Positions 14,748 to 24,572 of a DNA stretch of 30,494 nt are shown piece by piece. Position numbers and translations under genes: made by a program. Location: the NCBI GenBank assembly GCA_026692885.1, contig JAPLNJ010000311.1, positions 1 to 30,494 of the forward strand. Reading direction: 5' to 3'. A model generated the notes under the pieces. That model was not told the DNA's origin. It did not search any database and saw nothing but the letters and a program-made list of their open reading frames with translations. The stretch is from Planctomycetota bacterium. GTDB taxonomy: Bacteria; Planctomycetota; Planctomycetia; Pirellulales; Pirellulaceae. Positions within the stretch are counted from its first letter, which is position 1; each line of letters starts with the position of its first letter.

Positions 14748-17186
14748 ATGAAGGAAATGCCCACGCCAGGCAACGCTGGAACGCGCCATGTCGGAACTAC
14801 GATATCCAACCCGCTGTTACAGCCGCACTCGCGCACGGAGTGGCCCGGCATCGTCAGCGCGCTCGTCGGCAGTCTGGTCATCCTGCTTGTGTTGTCCCTC
14901 CCGCATCTGCGGGGCCAGACCTACACGCGGGATGACCTCGGGGCCTTTCACTACCCGCTGCGAGTCTTCTATTCCGATTGTCTGGCGAACGGCCACAGCT
15001 TCGATTGGATGCCCACGATCTTCGCCGGTTTCTTCGTCTCCGGGGAAGGGCAACTCGGTGCGTATCACCCGTATCACTGGTTACTGTACCGGTGCTTCCC
15101 GGTGCGTACCGCTTTTCACCTGGAACTGCTCTCCAGCTATCCTTGCATGTTGGCCGGGATGTACGTGCTGTTGCGGCCTCTGGTCGAGCGTCGCGACGCG
15201 GCGTTGTTCGGGGCCATGGTGTTTACCTTCTCCGGTTTCAACACCCTGCACTTCATCCACCCCAACGCCATCGCGATTGTGGCGCACATCCCGTGGTTGT
15301 TGTCGGCCATCCACGGGTCGGTTACCGGCGTGGGGAAACGGCGACTCCTCGCGGAGACAGGCCTCGCCTTGCTGACCGCCTCTCAACTGCTATTGGGATA
15401 TCCTCAGTACGTCTGGTTTTCGCTGCTCACGGAAGCGGCTTGGGCGGTATTTCTCCTGCGGACCCAGTGGTCTCTGTATGTTCGACTTTCCCTGCTCAAG
15501 GCGATCGGGGTCGTGATCGGTGCGATCCAACTGCTCCCCACCTGGGAGTCACTGCAGGACTCCGAACGCGGTGCGGCGGGTCTGGAATTCCTGATGGCGG
15601 GTTCCTGGGATCCTGTGAACCTCCTGCAATTGCTGATGCCCTATGTGCTGGCGACGCGGACCTTGGGTGGGAACACGCACGAGTTCGGCCTCTACGTCGG
15701 AGCCGCCCCGCTGATTCTTGGCGGCTGGCTCTTGTTCCGCGCGTGTGGCGGGGGGCGGCAGCAGATCCTCGCGCGCAGCGTAGCCCTGTTCCTGCTCGTG
15801 GCGTTGATTCTCGCCTGCGGTCAGTTTGGCGGTCTGGCGATCCTGCAAACCTACCTGCCGCTCGTGGGAAGCTTTCGATTTCCCGCTCGGGCCCTGGTCC
15901 TGGTACATCTGGCCTGGGCAGTGCTCGCGGCGCTGGCGTTGACCGCGATGAACCACGAAATTGGCAAGCTGCGGCGGCCCAAGCTTGCGCGGCTGGGGTG
16001 GTATCTGACGGCGTTTAGCCTGGCTGCATCGATGGCGGTTTTCGTGATTGTGTCGTACCGCATCGGAAGCCAGTACCTGGCCAGTTGGCCGTGGATGTTG
16101 GCCGGGCCAGTGCTGATCGCCGCTGGCAGCAGCCTCTGTTGCCTGTTGGCTCGCGGAAAAACATGGGCCGTGCCGGCGCTCGTGTTGTTTACCGCCGCTG
16201 ACTTGGGGTTTTACGGGGGCAGCTATGCGATTTTTCCCTGCCTCAGCGCAGCTTACGCGGAGCAACCGGTGCTGGATCTTCCGCCGGGCCAAGCGGGCGA
16301 ACGCGTGGTGGCAGATCCCAAAGTCTTTGGCGCAACGCACGGCAGACGGGTGGGTAACGTCTTCGCCGAACATGGGTTCTGTCAGGTAGACGGCTACGCA
16401 GGTTTGGAGCCGCGCAGCCGGCTTTTCGGACCGGCGGCGTCGGTGCCGGCCCTCCGCGCTGCCGGGGTGCGGTGGGTGGCTGTGTCCGCAGCACCTCCGG
16501 AAACAGAACAACTGCAGGCGGCATCCCCGTCCTGGTGCGAAGTGCCGCAGCCCCTGCCACGCATCCGTCTGGTCACGCGCACGATGGTCAGCCCACAGCC
16601 CAGCCGGGATATTCAGGCCATCGATCTGGAAACCACGGTCCTGGTCGAATCGCCCCTACCCATCGTGCACGGTGTCCCGGGTGACGCCCGTTTGGTAACC
16701 GAGTCGCCGGGCTCGCTGGTGATTCGAACCGAAGCATCCTCGCCGCAACTGCTGGTGGTCGCGGATCGTTTCCACCCGGGCTGGCTAGTTCGGGTGGATG
16801 GCGTCGCGATGAACGTACTGCGTGTCAACGGGGATTTCCTGGGCTGTTTGGTACCCGCGGGAACGCACGCGATCCAATGGGAATTTCGTCCGGCCAGCCT
16901 GTGTTGGGGCCGACGGATAAGCCTGCTCGGAGTCGGTTTCCTGGGCGTCTTTCTAGCCGTGAGTCGCGGTCGGTGGAACGGCAACAGCACTACTGTCAAG
17001 ACCCGCCTCCGGAAAAACTCAAACTACCTGGCAATTGTGTCATCCCCCACAAGCTACCGCCGCCCCAATCTGGATCATCTGTTGCGAATTCTCGCCGGCA
17101 GCGGTGTGACCGCAAACCCAGGGAGGCACGTTACCCCAGCCGCCGCGGGCAGCCGCCCATTCCGCCGCGGGTCATGGCCAGCATGA
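14748..17186 (+). CDS. YfhO-like large membrane protein
   Basis: This is an 812-aa protein with about 12 membrane helices and C-terminal periplasmic domains, resembling the YfhO family of GT-C-like membrane proteins linked to lipid or polymer glycosylation. The first outside loop carries TYTRDDLGAFHYPLRVFYSD, then GEGQLGAYHPYHWLLYR. The C-terminal LLVVADRFHPGWLVRVDG with LVPAGTHAIQWEFRPAS and a last helix is the typical YfhO ending. The frame is open from 14646, but the ATG at 14748 with GGAAAGG upstream is preferred. The final ~70 residues after the last helix are low-complexity and basic, and are probably junk reading into a rearranged region that ends next to the DUF362 fragment. Confidence 0.75.
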   Translation: MKEMPTPGNAGTRHVGTTISNPLLQPHSRTEWPGIVSALVGSLVILLVLSLPHLRGQTYTRDDLGAFHYPLRVFYSDCLANGHSFDWMPTIFAGFFVSGEGQLGAYHPYHWLLYRCFPVRTAFHLELLSSYPCMLAGMYVLLRPLVERRDAALFGAMVFTFSGFNTLHFIHPNAIAIVAHIPWLLSAIHGSVTGVGKRRLLAETGLALLTASQLLLGYPQYVWFSLLTEAAWAVFLLRTQWSLYVRLSLLKAIGVVIGAIQLLPTWESLQDSERGAAGLEFLMAGSWDPVNLLQLLMPYVLATRTLGGNTHEFGLYVGAAPLILGGWLLFRACGGGRQQILARSVALFLLVALILACGQFGGLAILQTYLPLVGSFRFPARALVLVHLAWAVLAALALTAMNHEIGKLRRPKLARLGWYLTAFSLAASMAVFVIVSYRIGSQYLASWPWMLAGPVLIAAGSSLCCLLARGKTWAVPALVLFTAADLGFYGGSYAIFPCLSAAYAEQPVLDLPPGQAGERVVADPKVFGATHGRRVGNVFAEHGFCQVDGYAGLEPRSRLFGPAASVPALRAAGVRWVAVSAAPPETEQLQAASPSWCEVPQPLPRIRLVTRTMVSPQPSRDIQAIDLETTVLVESPLPIVHGVPGDARLVTESPGSLVIRTEASSPQLLVVADRFHPGWLVRVDGVAMNVLRVNGDFLGCLVPAGTHAIQWEFRPASLCWGRRISLLGVGFLGVFLAVSRGRWNGNSTTVKTRLRKNSNYLAIVSSPTSYRRPNLDHLLRILAGSGVTANPGRHVTPAAAGSRPFRRGSWPA

Positions 17187-17229
17187 TCCTCTACGGACTC
17201 CAACGCCGTGTCCGGTCCAGCCGCGTGTG

Positions 17230-17437
17230 GGTCCCCGCTGCCGTGGACGCCACGGTGGCGAGCTTGATGAACTTGTGCCCGGAGAAGATTGGGTATCTGC
17301 GTCTGGCGGCGGATCGCCTTGGACCGATTGACGACCGTTACATCGATCAGCGCGGAGAACTTTGGCGCCCGCTCGCCCAGCCGTTCGCGGTCATTGAGCA
17401 TCCGGAACTCCAGCGATTACGCGTGTAGCACGGGCAG
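17230..17437 (+). pseudogene. 3'-terminal fragment of a DUF362 gene
   Basis: This stretch matches the last ~200 bp of the intact DUF362 gene (11549-11755) at high identity, with runs such as PEKIGYLRLAADRLGPIDD and YIDQRGELWRPLA shared in frame. It ends at TAG 17426-17428, two codons before the stop position of the intact copy (Lys codon to stop). Nothing upstream encodes the rest of a DUF362 protein; the frame enters from the tail of the YfhO-like gene region. It is a partial duplication or the residue of a lost second copy. Confidence 0.8.
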
Positions 17438-17461
17438 GATAGGGTGTAGCAGCTGAGTGAC

Positions 17462-19006
17462 TCAATCGCTTAGCTCCGGACGGACGGCGGTGAGCAGTTG
17501 CGACGCCAGGTCGGGGGAAGTGCCCAAGTCCCAGACGCACAACATCGGCTGACCCGCATTGTCGTTGAACGCCACGTTCGGCCGGTCTGGCGCATGGGCG
17601 CTCAACCAGCGTTCAAACGGGCCACCGGTGAAGCCGACGACGAAACGGCGTCGCGAGACCTGCTCCGCACCGGGCTAGCCCAACGTCAGCAGCTGCGCGG
17701 CGGCGGCGCGGATGTATTCGAAAGCCGCTTGCTTGGGCTCCACCGGACCCGTGCGAAACGTCCGATGCGCCAGGCCGCCGGTCTGCCAAAAAACCATGAA
17801 GTACTGCTGATAGAAACTCACCAGCAGCAGGCTGCAAATCACGAGTACGCCGCCGAGTTGCCAACCCGACGCCACTTTGGTGTCCCCGAGGCGGCGCACC
17901 AATAACGCCAGAACCAGGCAGCTGGGCGTGACCAGGTACATCGCATAACGCTCCTGCCCGGGCCCCATCGCCGCGGCCCCGCCGACCAGGTAGAACGCGA
18001 TCAGACTCGGCGCCAGTCCGCCGAGCAATCCCAAGGTTCTCGTGTCCTGCCGACGCACAAGACGCGGGACGCCAACCGCAAGCAAGACGAGCCAGATGGC
18101 GCAGAAGACGAGCCGCTCCCGCCAGACCACAAAGTCCAGCAGCGGGCCGCAGACATAGCGGTAGATCGTCACCCCGGAGAGCAAGTCGCCCCACAACGGG
18201 GCGAAGTCGCACCAACCGTCGATCGCGAAGAGCCGTTGCAGGGGGCCGCTCTGCAGCCGTTCCAGTAGCCACAGTGCCACACCACATAGCGCCAGCAGCA
18301 GGACCGCGCTGATCACCAACGCCCGCCGCCCGCCTAAAACCCGCGTCGACAACTGCCAGCGCTCTCCCGGCGCAGTCCGATACCAGACGAGGACCAACTC
18401 CGCCACACTGGGTCCGAGCAAGATGGGCGTCAGGAGGACGTTGGCCGGATGGACAATCACCAGCGCCAAGCAGGCCCAAAGGGCGGCCCGAGTCTGCCGA
18501 CGCAGCGAGAAGTAGAGACAGATCAGCGTGGCCAGCGGAGCTTGGCTTTGGTCCCAACCGAAGCGGCTGTAGGCAATCGCAATCGGCACGCACGCTAGCA
18601 GCAGCGAGGTCAACAATCCCGTGAGACGATCGAAGACACGACTCAGCAACCGATATGCCAAGATGACGGCCAGCACCCCTGACAGCACAGCCACCAGCCG
18701 CAGGACAACAAAGGACGGTGTGGGCGAGGCGATGTGCAGGAGCAGCAGCGGGCCGGAGTAAAAAGGATTGAGCGGCAATCCCGAAGCGGTCCGCAGGGGT
18801 ACATTGCGGCCGGCTTCCAGCTCCAGTACCAGCGCTCCGTAATACGCTTCATCGCCGTTGATGCCGGGCAGATGCCCGAGGTCGATTAACCGGAAGACCA
18901 GCGCCGTGCTGAAGACAGCAACGCACATCACACCGAGAACCAGTCGCGCAAGTGTCCCGCCCATCATGATCGCTCGTTCCGGTTCTTCTGGAGTGCGGCG
19001 ATTCAT
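17462..19006 (-). pseudogene. GT39-like glycosyltransferase interrupted by an in-frame TAG
   Basis: This is a polytopic GT39/ArnT-like membrane protein. The first outside loop has GINGDEAYYGALVLELEAG (acidic DE motif) and later loops have GLPLNPFYSGPLLLLHIASP. The open part is 443 aa and stops at TAG 17675-17677. Beyond it the same frame stays open for 70 more codons (FVVGFTGGPFERWLSAHAP, NDNAGQPMLCVWDLG) to TGA at 17462-17464, giving a natural-looking ending. A single CAG-to-TAG change would explain this. The protein may be functional without the last 70 residues, so it could be a truncated CDS. Alternative starts are at 18967 and 18964 (MMGGTLARL). It is the last gene of the minus-strand operon. 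Confidence 0.75.
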
Positions 19007-19100
19007 CGCCGCGTTGATGCGACACAGGAGCTATGCAGCCCGACAATCTTCTTCACCCACGAGGGGAGCTCGTGGGGGTCGAAAATACAGCCAAAATGCG

Positions 19101-19877
19101 TCAGTGAGTCTTCTTGAAATCGCCGCGGCTGAAGTACTTGTCCAACCAGACATACATGACAATAAAGAAGTACCGGCTGCCCATCTCCTTGATCTTGAGC
19201 TTGGCGACACCGTAGCGGCGGTTTCGCCAGGTGATTGGCACGACGGTCCAAGAATAGCCACGCACAATGGCCTTCAGTGGAAGTTCCACGGTCAGATTGA
19301 AATGTGGCGATATCAGAGGCTCGCAGCCTTGAATCACCGTCCGGCGATACGCCTTGAAGGCGTTGGTGGTGTCGTTGAGGGGGATTCTGAAGAGGAGCCT
19401 GATGAAGAAGTTGGCCAGGCGGTTCATGACGAGTTTGACTCTGGGGTAATCGATTACGCCGCCGCCTTTGACAAACCGACTGCCAAACACACAGTCCCAG
19501 CCTTCGTTAAGCACCTGCCAATACCGCACCGCATCCCGGACATCGTCCGACTCGTCGGCCATCATAATCAGCACGGCATCGCCTTGGACGGTCTGGACGC
19601 CGAAACTGATGGCCCGTCCGAACCCGTGTTGGCCGGGGTTTTGAACCGGCCGCAATTCAGGGATGCGCTGCTGGATTTCCTGGAGCACCGCCCAGGTGTG
19701 GTCGCTGCTGCCGTCGTCCACGACCACGATTTCATGTGGAATCCGGTTTAGCCGCAATTCCAAATGCAGATGTTCCACCGTCGCCGGTAGTGCCTCCGCT
19801 TCGTTGCGAGCGGGGATCACGACACTCAGCAGGCTGAGCGGCGGACCTGGGCAAGTTGGTTGGGAGGGAATCTTCAC
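19101..19877 (-). CDS. GT2 family glycosyltransferase
   Basis: This is a 258-aa family 2 glycosyltransferase. SVVIPARNEAEALPATVEHL and IVVVDDGSSDHTWAVL give the nucleotide-sugar fold, MMADESDDVRDAVRYW is the DXD-like region, and GSRFVKGGGVIDYPRVKLVMNRLANFF is typical of polyprenyl-phosphate hexose synthases. A distal hydrophobic stretch (SRYFFIVMYVWL) may touch the membrane. A GTG start at 19877 with GGAAGG upstream is preferred over the longer frame to 19964, which would run deep into the preceding methyltransferase gene. It overlaps no gene except 3' of the methyltransferase by spacing, and likely shares its transcript. Confidence 0.85.
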   Translation of the reverse strand: MKIPSQPTCPGPPLSLLSVVIPARNEAEALPATVEHLHLELRLNRIPHEIVVVDDGSSDHTWAVLQEIQQRIPELRPVQNPGQHGFGRAISFGVQTVQGDAVLIMMADESDDVRDAVRYWQVLNEGWDCVFGSRFVKGGGVIDYPRVKLVMNRLANFFIRLLFRIPLNDTTNAFKAYRRTVIQGCEPLISPHFNLTVELPLKAIVRGYSWTVVPITWRNRRYGVAKLKIKEMGSRYFFIVMYVWLDKYFSRGDFKKTH

Positions 19878-19903
19878 AACGAGGACCTTCCGCACGCGCG
19901 GTG

Positions 19904-20575
19904 CTAGGCAGTAGGACGCACCGCCACGACAAGGAATTGCCGCCCCTTGAGCCACCAAATGCAAGGCAACAGCAAGTATAGTTTCAGCAGGAAGATGGGG
20001 TATTCGGGGGCGTTGACCAACGTGTAGGGTAGAAAACGAGGCACGCTCTTCTCAATCGCAAACCCCTGGATTTCGATTGCTTCGCCCAAGGATGCCTCGC
20101 TGAGCGGGATGTGGTGGTCAAAGAAATCCCAGTAAGCTCCAGCAAGATACCTAATGTTCGGTCCCACTGAAATCAGCCGCCCCCCCGGCTTAAGGCAGCG
20201 GAACGCCTGCTGTAAAGTGTGTTGGAGACAAATCTTGTCGGGCAGATGCTCAAAGAAGTTGCTACTAAACACAACGTCCAGCATTTGGTCGGGCAGTGGC
20301 CAGTCTGCGGCGCAGTCCTGCTCCAGGAATTCAACGGATTCAGCAAGATGCTTTGGCGCATCAGGGTTCAAATCCATCGCCAGCTTTCGGCCGGCTCTTA
20401 CGTTGTTGATGAACTCGCCATAGCCGCAGCCCAGATCAAGCACCGTTGCGTCCGGCCTAACCCACGAACTAAAGAAGGAATCCGTTAGCTCCTGCCACAC
20501 GCGGTTGCGATAGGCTGCGGTTTGACTGAACCGGCGGTGGTAGAGGACTCGGAGATCCTGAACTTGCTCGGTCAT
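19904..20575 (-). CDS. Class I SAM-dependent methyltransferase
   Basis: This is a 223-aa methyltransferase of the Methyltransf_11/25 type. The SAM motif I VLDLGCGYGEFINNV is at about 50-64, followed by the acidic loop AMDLNPDAP, then DVVFSSNFFEHLPD (motif IV) and LKPGGRLISVGPNIRYL. The C-terminus ends in a hydrophobic stretch (FLLKLYLLLPCIWWL), suggesting membrane association. The ATG at 20575 is chosen because the previous gene ends at 20581 and AAGG precedes it. In this operon it may methylate a sugar or a sugar-lipid, but the substrate is not visible in the sequence. Confidence 0.85.
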   Translation of the reverse strand: MTEQVQDLRVLYHRRFSQTAAYRNRVWQELTDSFFSSWVRPDATVLDLGCGYGEFINNVRAGRKLAMDLNPDAPKHLAESVEFLEQDCAADWPLPDQMLDVVFSSNFFEHLPDKICLQHTLQQAFRCLKPGGRLISVGPNIRYLAGAYWDFFDHHIPLSEASLGEAIEIQGFAIEKSVPRFLPYTLVNAPEYPIFLLKLYLLLPCIWWLKGRQFLVVAVRPTA

Positions 20576-20580
20576 AAGCC

Positions 20581-21663
20581 TTAACGCTCGCACGTTGCCG
20601 ACGAAAGCTGCAACCAGTTGGGGTTGACTTCTGCGTGGGCCGCAATCTCTTCAAGAATGGCCTCAGGCCGGGTCTGCGGAACCCAATTCCACACTTCTAG
20701 CGCCTGCCGCGAATCGAGCACCACCCAGGGCAGATCAAACGTCCGAGGTCGCAGATCGCCAGCCACCGGATGCGGACCAAAACGGGCATCGCACCAATCC
20801 GTAAGCTGGCACAATGACATCGCGGAGGCCGGGCCGCCAGCAACGTTGACCAGGCGTGGCTTGAGTGAGTCCCTACCAGCCGTCATCTGCCTTTGAAGCA
20901 AAGGCACAAGATCTCGCGGATGCAGGCAGTCGCGGACCTGGTGTCCCTGCCCGCCAAATCCAATGTAGGTTAGCGGCGCGCGGCGGAGATGGCAATTGAT
21001 CCAGTAGGCAAAAACGCCCTGATCGGGCCGCCCAAACTGCCCCGCGCCCGCCAGCACGCCGCAGCGATTTATCCAGACGGGGAAGCCAAACGTCGCGCCA
21101 TATTCCTGCGCCAAGATCTCGCTCGCCAACTTGCTCGCACCATAGAGTGACACGGGCGGTTGCGTGCTGAAGTTCTCCGCAATTCCTGCTGCCGACACCC
21201 CGGCAGGCAGTGTTCTGCCGTCCGAGAGCCGAAAGGCTCGAGCAACTACTTCCACAGGCAGCTTCGCCAGGGGTTCCATGGCGTAAACCCGGCTGGTGCT
21301 CAACAGGATCAAACCGGCCTGGGTTGCCTTACACCGCTCCAATAGATGCATTGTACCCAGCAGGTTGTGCTCCATGAGTTGGCGGCTGCTGGTCTGGCCG
21401 TCCGCTCCGGCCAGTACGCTAGGGTTGGCGGCGCAGTCGATGACCCAATCGACCAGCGGCAGCGCGTCCACGTCACTCTGACAACGCAGGTCGCCATGCA
21501 CAAGTCTCACTCCGAGGCGGCCCAGTTGCGGACGGTTTAGTTCGCTTCCGCTTCGGCTTAGATTGTCCACACCGAACAGCGTCCACGCCAGCCCCGCGTC
21601 AGCAATCGCTCTCGCCAACGTGCTGCCTACGAATCCACAGGCGCCAGTCAAAAGAATCTTCAT
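20581..21663 (-). CDS. NAD-dependent sugar epimerase/dehydratase (second SDR of the pair)
   Basis: This is a 360-aa extended short-chain dehydrogenase/reductase. The NAD-binding [15 protein letters not shown] is at the N-terminus, with [12 protein letters not shown] just after it, and YGASK (catalytic Tyr and Lys) near the middle. It resembles CDP-paratose 2-epimerases but diverges from the neighbour (for instance it lacks the STNKVYGD stretch, having [10 protein letters not shown]). The frame runs to 21774, but the ATG at 21663 is right: it forms a 4-bp ATGA overlap with the upstream SDR stop. A partial paralogue lies at 27868-28287. Product and substrate are uncertain. Confidence 0.85.
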   Translation of the reverse strand: MKILLTGACGFVGSTLARAIADAGLAWTLFGVDNLSRSGSELNRPQLGRLGVRLVHGDLRCQSDVDALPLVDWVIDCAANPSVLAGADGQTSSRQLMEHNLLGTMHLLERCKATQAGLILLSTSRVYAMEPLAKLPVEVVARAFRLSDGRTLPAGVSAAGIAENFSTQPPVSLYGASKLASEILAQEYGATFGFPVWINRCGVLAGAGQFGRPDQGVFAYWINCHLRRAPLTYIGFGGQGHQVRDCLHPRDLVPLLQRQMTAGRDSLKPRLVNVAGGPASAMSLCQLTDWCDARFGPHPVAGDLRPRTFDLPWVVLDSRQALEVWNWVPQTRPEAILEEIAAHAEVNPNWLQLSSATCER

Positions 21664-22724
21664 ATTCGCTTCATCCAGGATGCCTGGATCTCGGCAAAGG
21701 TGGTTCTCAAGTCCTTGGTGACGTCCCAGCCAGGATAATGAGTCTTCATCTTCTGCAAGTTCGAGATGTAGCAAATATGATCGCCTTCCCGGTTCTGGTC
21801 CACATATTCAGACTGCATCGGCTTGCCGGAGATGGATTCAATCAGTTGGAACGCTTCCAGAATGGAAATGCTATTCGCACGTCCTCCGCCGAGATTATAG
21901 ACTTCGCCGGCGCGCGGGGACTCAATGAACCGCCGCATGAACTCCACCACGTCATGGCTATGAATGTTGTCCCGCACCTGTTTGCCTTGGTAGCCGAGAA
22001 TCCGGTAGATGCGCCCTTCAAGATTGCACTTGATGAGGTAGCTGAGGAAGCCATGCAGTTCGACGCCGCAATGGTTCGGGCCGGTCAGGCAACCGCCCCG
22101 CAAGACGCACGTCGGCATGCCGAAATAGCGGCCATATTCTTGAGCCATGACATCACCAGCCACCTTGGATGCGCCGAAGATGGAGTGTTTGCTCTGATCA
22201 ATGGAGAAGTCTTCGGCAATCCCGTCGGCGTAGGCCGGATCATCATAGTCCCACCGGGCAGGCAGTTCCTTGAGGCGGATCGTGTTGGGGCGGTCGCCAT
22301 AGACCTTGTTCGTGCTCATGTGAACAAAGGGCGCCTCGAGACATGCCTCGCGCGCGGCCTCCAGCATGTTCAAGGTGCCCACGGCGTTCACATCAAAATC
22401 ATCGAACGGGCGTTGGGCGGCCAAATCATGGCTGGGCTGTGCGGCGGCATGTACGATGGCTTGCGGCCGGAGCTCCCTAAACAACGTCCGCACCCCGTCG
22501 CGATGGCGAATGTCCAGCTCATGATGCTGAAAGGTGGGGCACACGCTGCGGATTCGCTGGAGATTCCACCGCGTATCGCCCTGCGGCCCGAAGAAGTCAG
22601 CACGCATGTTGTTGTCCACACCATGCACATCCCAGCCCAAACGGCAGAAGTGCTCCACAACTTCAGACCCGATCAGTCCCGACGAACCTGTCACTAAGAG
22701 TGCTCGCTTCTTCTGGGTTGTCAT
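21660..22724 (-). CDS. CDP-paratose 2-epimerase-like SDR
   Basis: This is a 354-aa extended SDR, closely resembling CDP-paratose/CDP-tyvelose 2-epimerase (RfbE/TyvE). Seen in the sequence: [15 protein letters not shown] (NAD-binding), [49 protein letters not shown] (catalytic YxxxK position is FGASK, with Phe in place of the usual Tyr), [18 protein letters not shown] and [17 protein letters not shown]. The unusual Phe at the Tyr position should be read with care. It sits second in the operon and overlaps the next SDR by ATGA. The ATG has GAGGAA 6 nt upstream. It would convert an NDP-deoxysugar in the cytoplasm. Confidence 0.85.
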   Translation of the reverse strand: MTTQKKRALLVTGSSGLIGSEVVEHFCRLGWDVHGVDNNMRADFFGPQGDTRWNLQRIRSVCPTFQHHELDIRHRDGVRTLFRELRPQAIVHAAAQPSHDLAAQRPFDDFDVNAVGTLNMLEAAREACLEAPFVHMSTNKVYGDRPNTIRLKELPARWDYDDPAYADGIAEDFSIDQSKHSIFGASKVAGDVMAQEYGRYFGMPTCVLRGGCLTGPNHCGVELHGFLSYLIKCNLEGRIYRILGYQGKQVRDNIHSHDVVEFMRRFIESPRAGEVYNLGGGRANSISILEAFQLIESISGKPMQSEYVDQNREGDHICYISNLQKMKTHYPGWDVTKDLRTTFAEIQASWMKRI

Positions 22725-22799
22725 GGTTGTTCCTCAAGCTTCCCAACAGTTACCAAGCGAAGAATCTCACGAGTCTGACCTGAGTGGCGGGGTGTTTTC

Positions 22800-24341
22800 C
22801 TATTTCCCGCCTGGGGCTTCCACCTGATAGAGCATGGCAGATCTGGACAAGCTGATTGGAAGTACCTGGTAGCCTGCCGTGACCAGATGCCTAGGCAGAA
22901 AATCGCCAGGAATGGCGGCGAGTATGAATCGCGGATGCGCCGCGAGCACCGCATCGTAGCCGATGATGGAGAGCTGCGTGCGATGGCTTAACGCGGACAT
23001 GATGAGCGGAGGCGTGTCGACGCCGACGTAGCGTAAGTACAAGTCACGGCTGACGGGGTAGATGAGGCGTTCGCGGAGTCGGGGCGCTGCATAGTAAGAA
23101 AGTTCCAGGAACACCGCGTAGTGGGCGACGACAATGGGCGCCGAGCTATCCGTCAGCGAGGACAATTCCTGAAGCACGGCTTCACCGTTCAGGAGCACCG
23201 GCTGTCGGCACAGAACATTTGCCTCACTCAAAGCGAAGAGGAACAGCAGCAGGCTCAGTGTTCCTACACCTACGGCAGATATGCCACGTGCTGCCGCGTA
23301 CAACAGGGCCGCGACCAGCACGGCGATGCCAGTCAGCGCCCAGAGCGTATATCGCTCGACAAACACATGCGTCGTGTATTGCGACAAGACGATGAGGCCA
23401 AGCGGCATCAGCAAGAACGTGCCGACTGCTACCCACTCGGGCGCCGTCAAGCCTGTCTGCCTGGCACGCTGGCCGTGTGGCACTTCAGAAAACAATTTGG
23501 AAAACACAACCAGCACGCCCAGCGGCAGCAGACACATTTTGACCAAGTAGCTGGCGTACAACGCCGGAATACTGTCCCACGTAACGGGGGACCAGTAGTG
23601 CTCCAGGAACGGCTTGTTCGCCGCCATTAACGGGTAATGCAAACCAAGCACGACCAGGGCCGGTGCCATGGCGGCTAGAACGGCGAAATCCAGCTTTCCC
23701 GACGTCCGCCAGCGCATCACCTCCGCCTGAAACAGGGGAACCAAGAAGAATAGGGAGTAGTAATGCATGGCGGTCATCAGCGCCAGGCAGAAGGCCAGCA
23801 GCGGAATGGCCAGAATTCTCCGCCGGCCGTCGGCGGCAGTTTGCCAGCCAAGCAGCGCGCCTGCGGCGCAGCCCAGTACGACGCCGTAAGGCCGGCCATT
23901 GGTCGCGTACACCAGGCAAGCATTGCAGGCCAGCAGTGCAGCGATCAAAGCATAGACGGCTGGCAAACGCCGACGGCAGAATGCCAGCAGGCAAAGCACC
24001 ATGGCGCAGTAGCCCAAGGTAGCGGGCAAGCGAAGAGCCAACGCCTCGTGCCGGACCCACGGCAAAATCGCACGGACCAGCATAGGGTACAGCGGTGGTG
24101 CTCCATCACAGCCCTCCAGCGTCGCTTTGACGATCTCGCCCGGACTTGCCTGTTGCGACACGTGGAGCGTGAAGAACTCGTCCGAGTACACCTTGGTCCG
24201 CACGTCTGCTACGATGGAGCAGGCCAGCAACAGTACGACAAGGAGAGTGGCGCAGAGCCAGAAATGCCTTTCCACAGCGACGCTGATCGCGTCGGTTCCC
24301 CGAAGTAAGTCAGCTCGATTGGGGATGGTCAAGGAAGTCAT
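22800..24341 (-). CDS. GT39/ArnT-like membrane glycosyltransferase
   Basis: This is a 513-aa protein with about 11 membrane helices. The first outside loop KVYSDEFFTLHVSQQ holds the DE pair expected of GT-C enzymes using polyprenyl-phosphate sugars. It also has GCDGAPPLYPMLVRAILPWV, NGRPYGVVLG and MHYYSLFFLVPLF, which match the family pattern. The C-terminal ~100 residues (GYDAVLAAHPRFILAAIPGDFLPR) form a soluble domain. It starts the minus-strand operon that continues into the epimerases, with a 75-bp gap, and is probably the transferase that moves the finished sugar outside the membrane. The ribosome site before the ATG is weak. Confidence 0.8.
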   Translation of the reverse strand: MTSLTIPNRADLLRGTDAISVAVERHFWLCATLLVVLLLACSIVADVRTKVYSDEFFTLHVSQQASPGEIVKATLEGCDGAPPLYPMLVRAILPWVRHEALALRLPATLGYCAMVLCLLAFCRRRLPAVYALIAALLACNACLVYATNGRPYGVVLGCAAGALLGWQTAADGRRRILAIPLLAFCLALMTAMHYYSLFFLVPLFQAEVMRWRTSGKLDFAVLAAMAPALVVLGLHYPLMAANKPFLEHYWSPVTWDSIPALYASYLVKMCLLPLGVLVVFSKLFSEVPHGQRARQTGLTAPEWVAVGTFLLMPLGLIVLSQYTTHVFVERYTLWALTGIAVLVAALLYAAARGISAVGVGTLSLLLFLFALSEANVLCRQPVLLNGEAVLQELSSLTDSSAPIVVAHYAVFLELSYYAAPRLRERLIYPVSRDLYLRYVGVDTPPLIMSALSHRTQLSIIGYDAVLAAHPRFILAAIPGDFLPRHLVTAGYQVLPISLSRSAMLYQVEAPGGK

Positions 24342-24488
24342 TGCCTATTCGTACATCGCCACTTAGCCAATTCTGATGATCCGCAACTATCCGCTTCTGG
24401 TCTTACGCGATGCGATTGAACTTAGCGTGGGCGCCAATCGCGGTCAAGAACCCGCTGCAGCTGGGCGGCTTGTGACTCCCGTCTCAGC

Positions 24489-24526
24489 CCAGTATGCTGT
24501 CCACACGCCAGTATGTTGTCCACGCG
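24489..24526 (+). repeat. Two 19-bp tandem direct repeats
   Basis: CCAGTATGCTGTCCACACG (24489-24507) and CCAGTATGTTGTCCACGCG (24508-24526) differ at two positions. They could be paired binding sites or an element end. Confidence 0.6.
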
Positions 24527-24572
24527 GGTGAGCGTTCCGGCGGAGGTTCGAGGGGCAGCCCACGGCATTTGA

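Noticed and set aside
17675..17677. TAG as a recoded amino acid (pyrrolysine)
   Set aside because: TAG serves as an ordinary stop elsewhere in the window (11755, 27211) and no pylT/pylS is visible; a point mutation is simpler.
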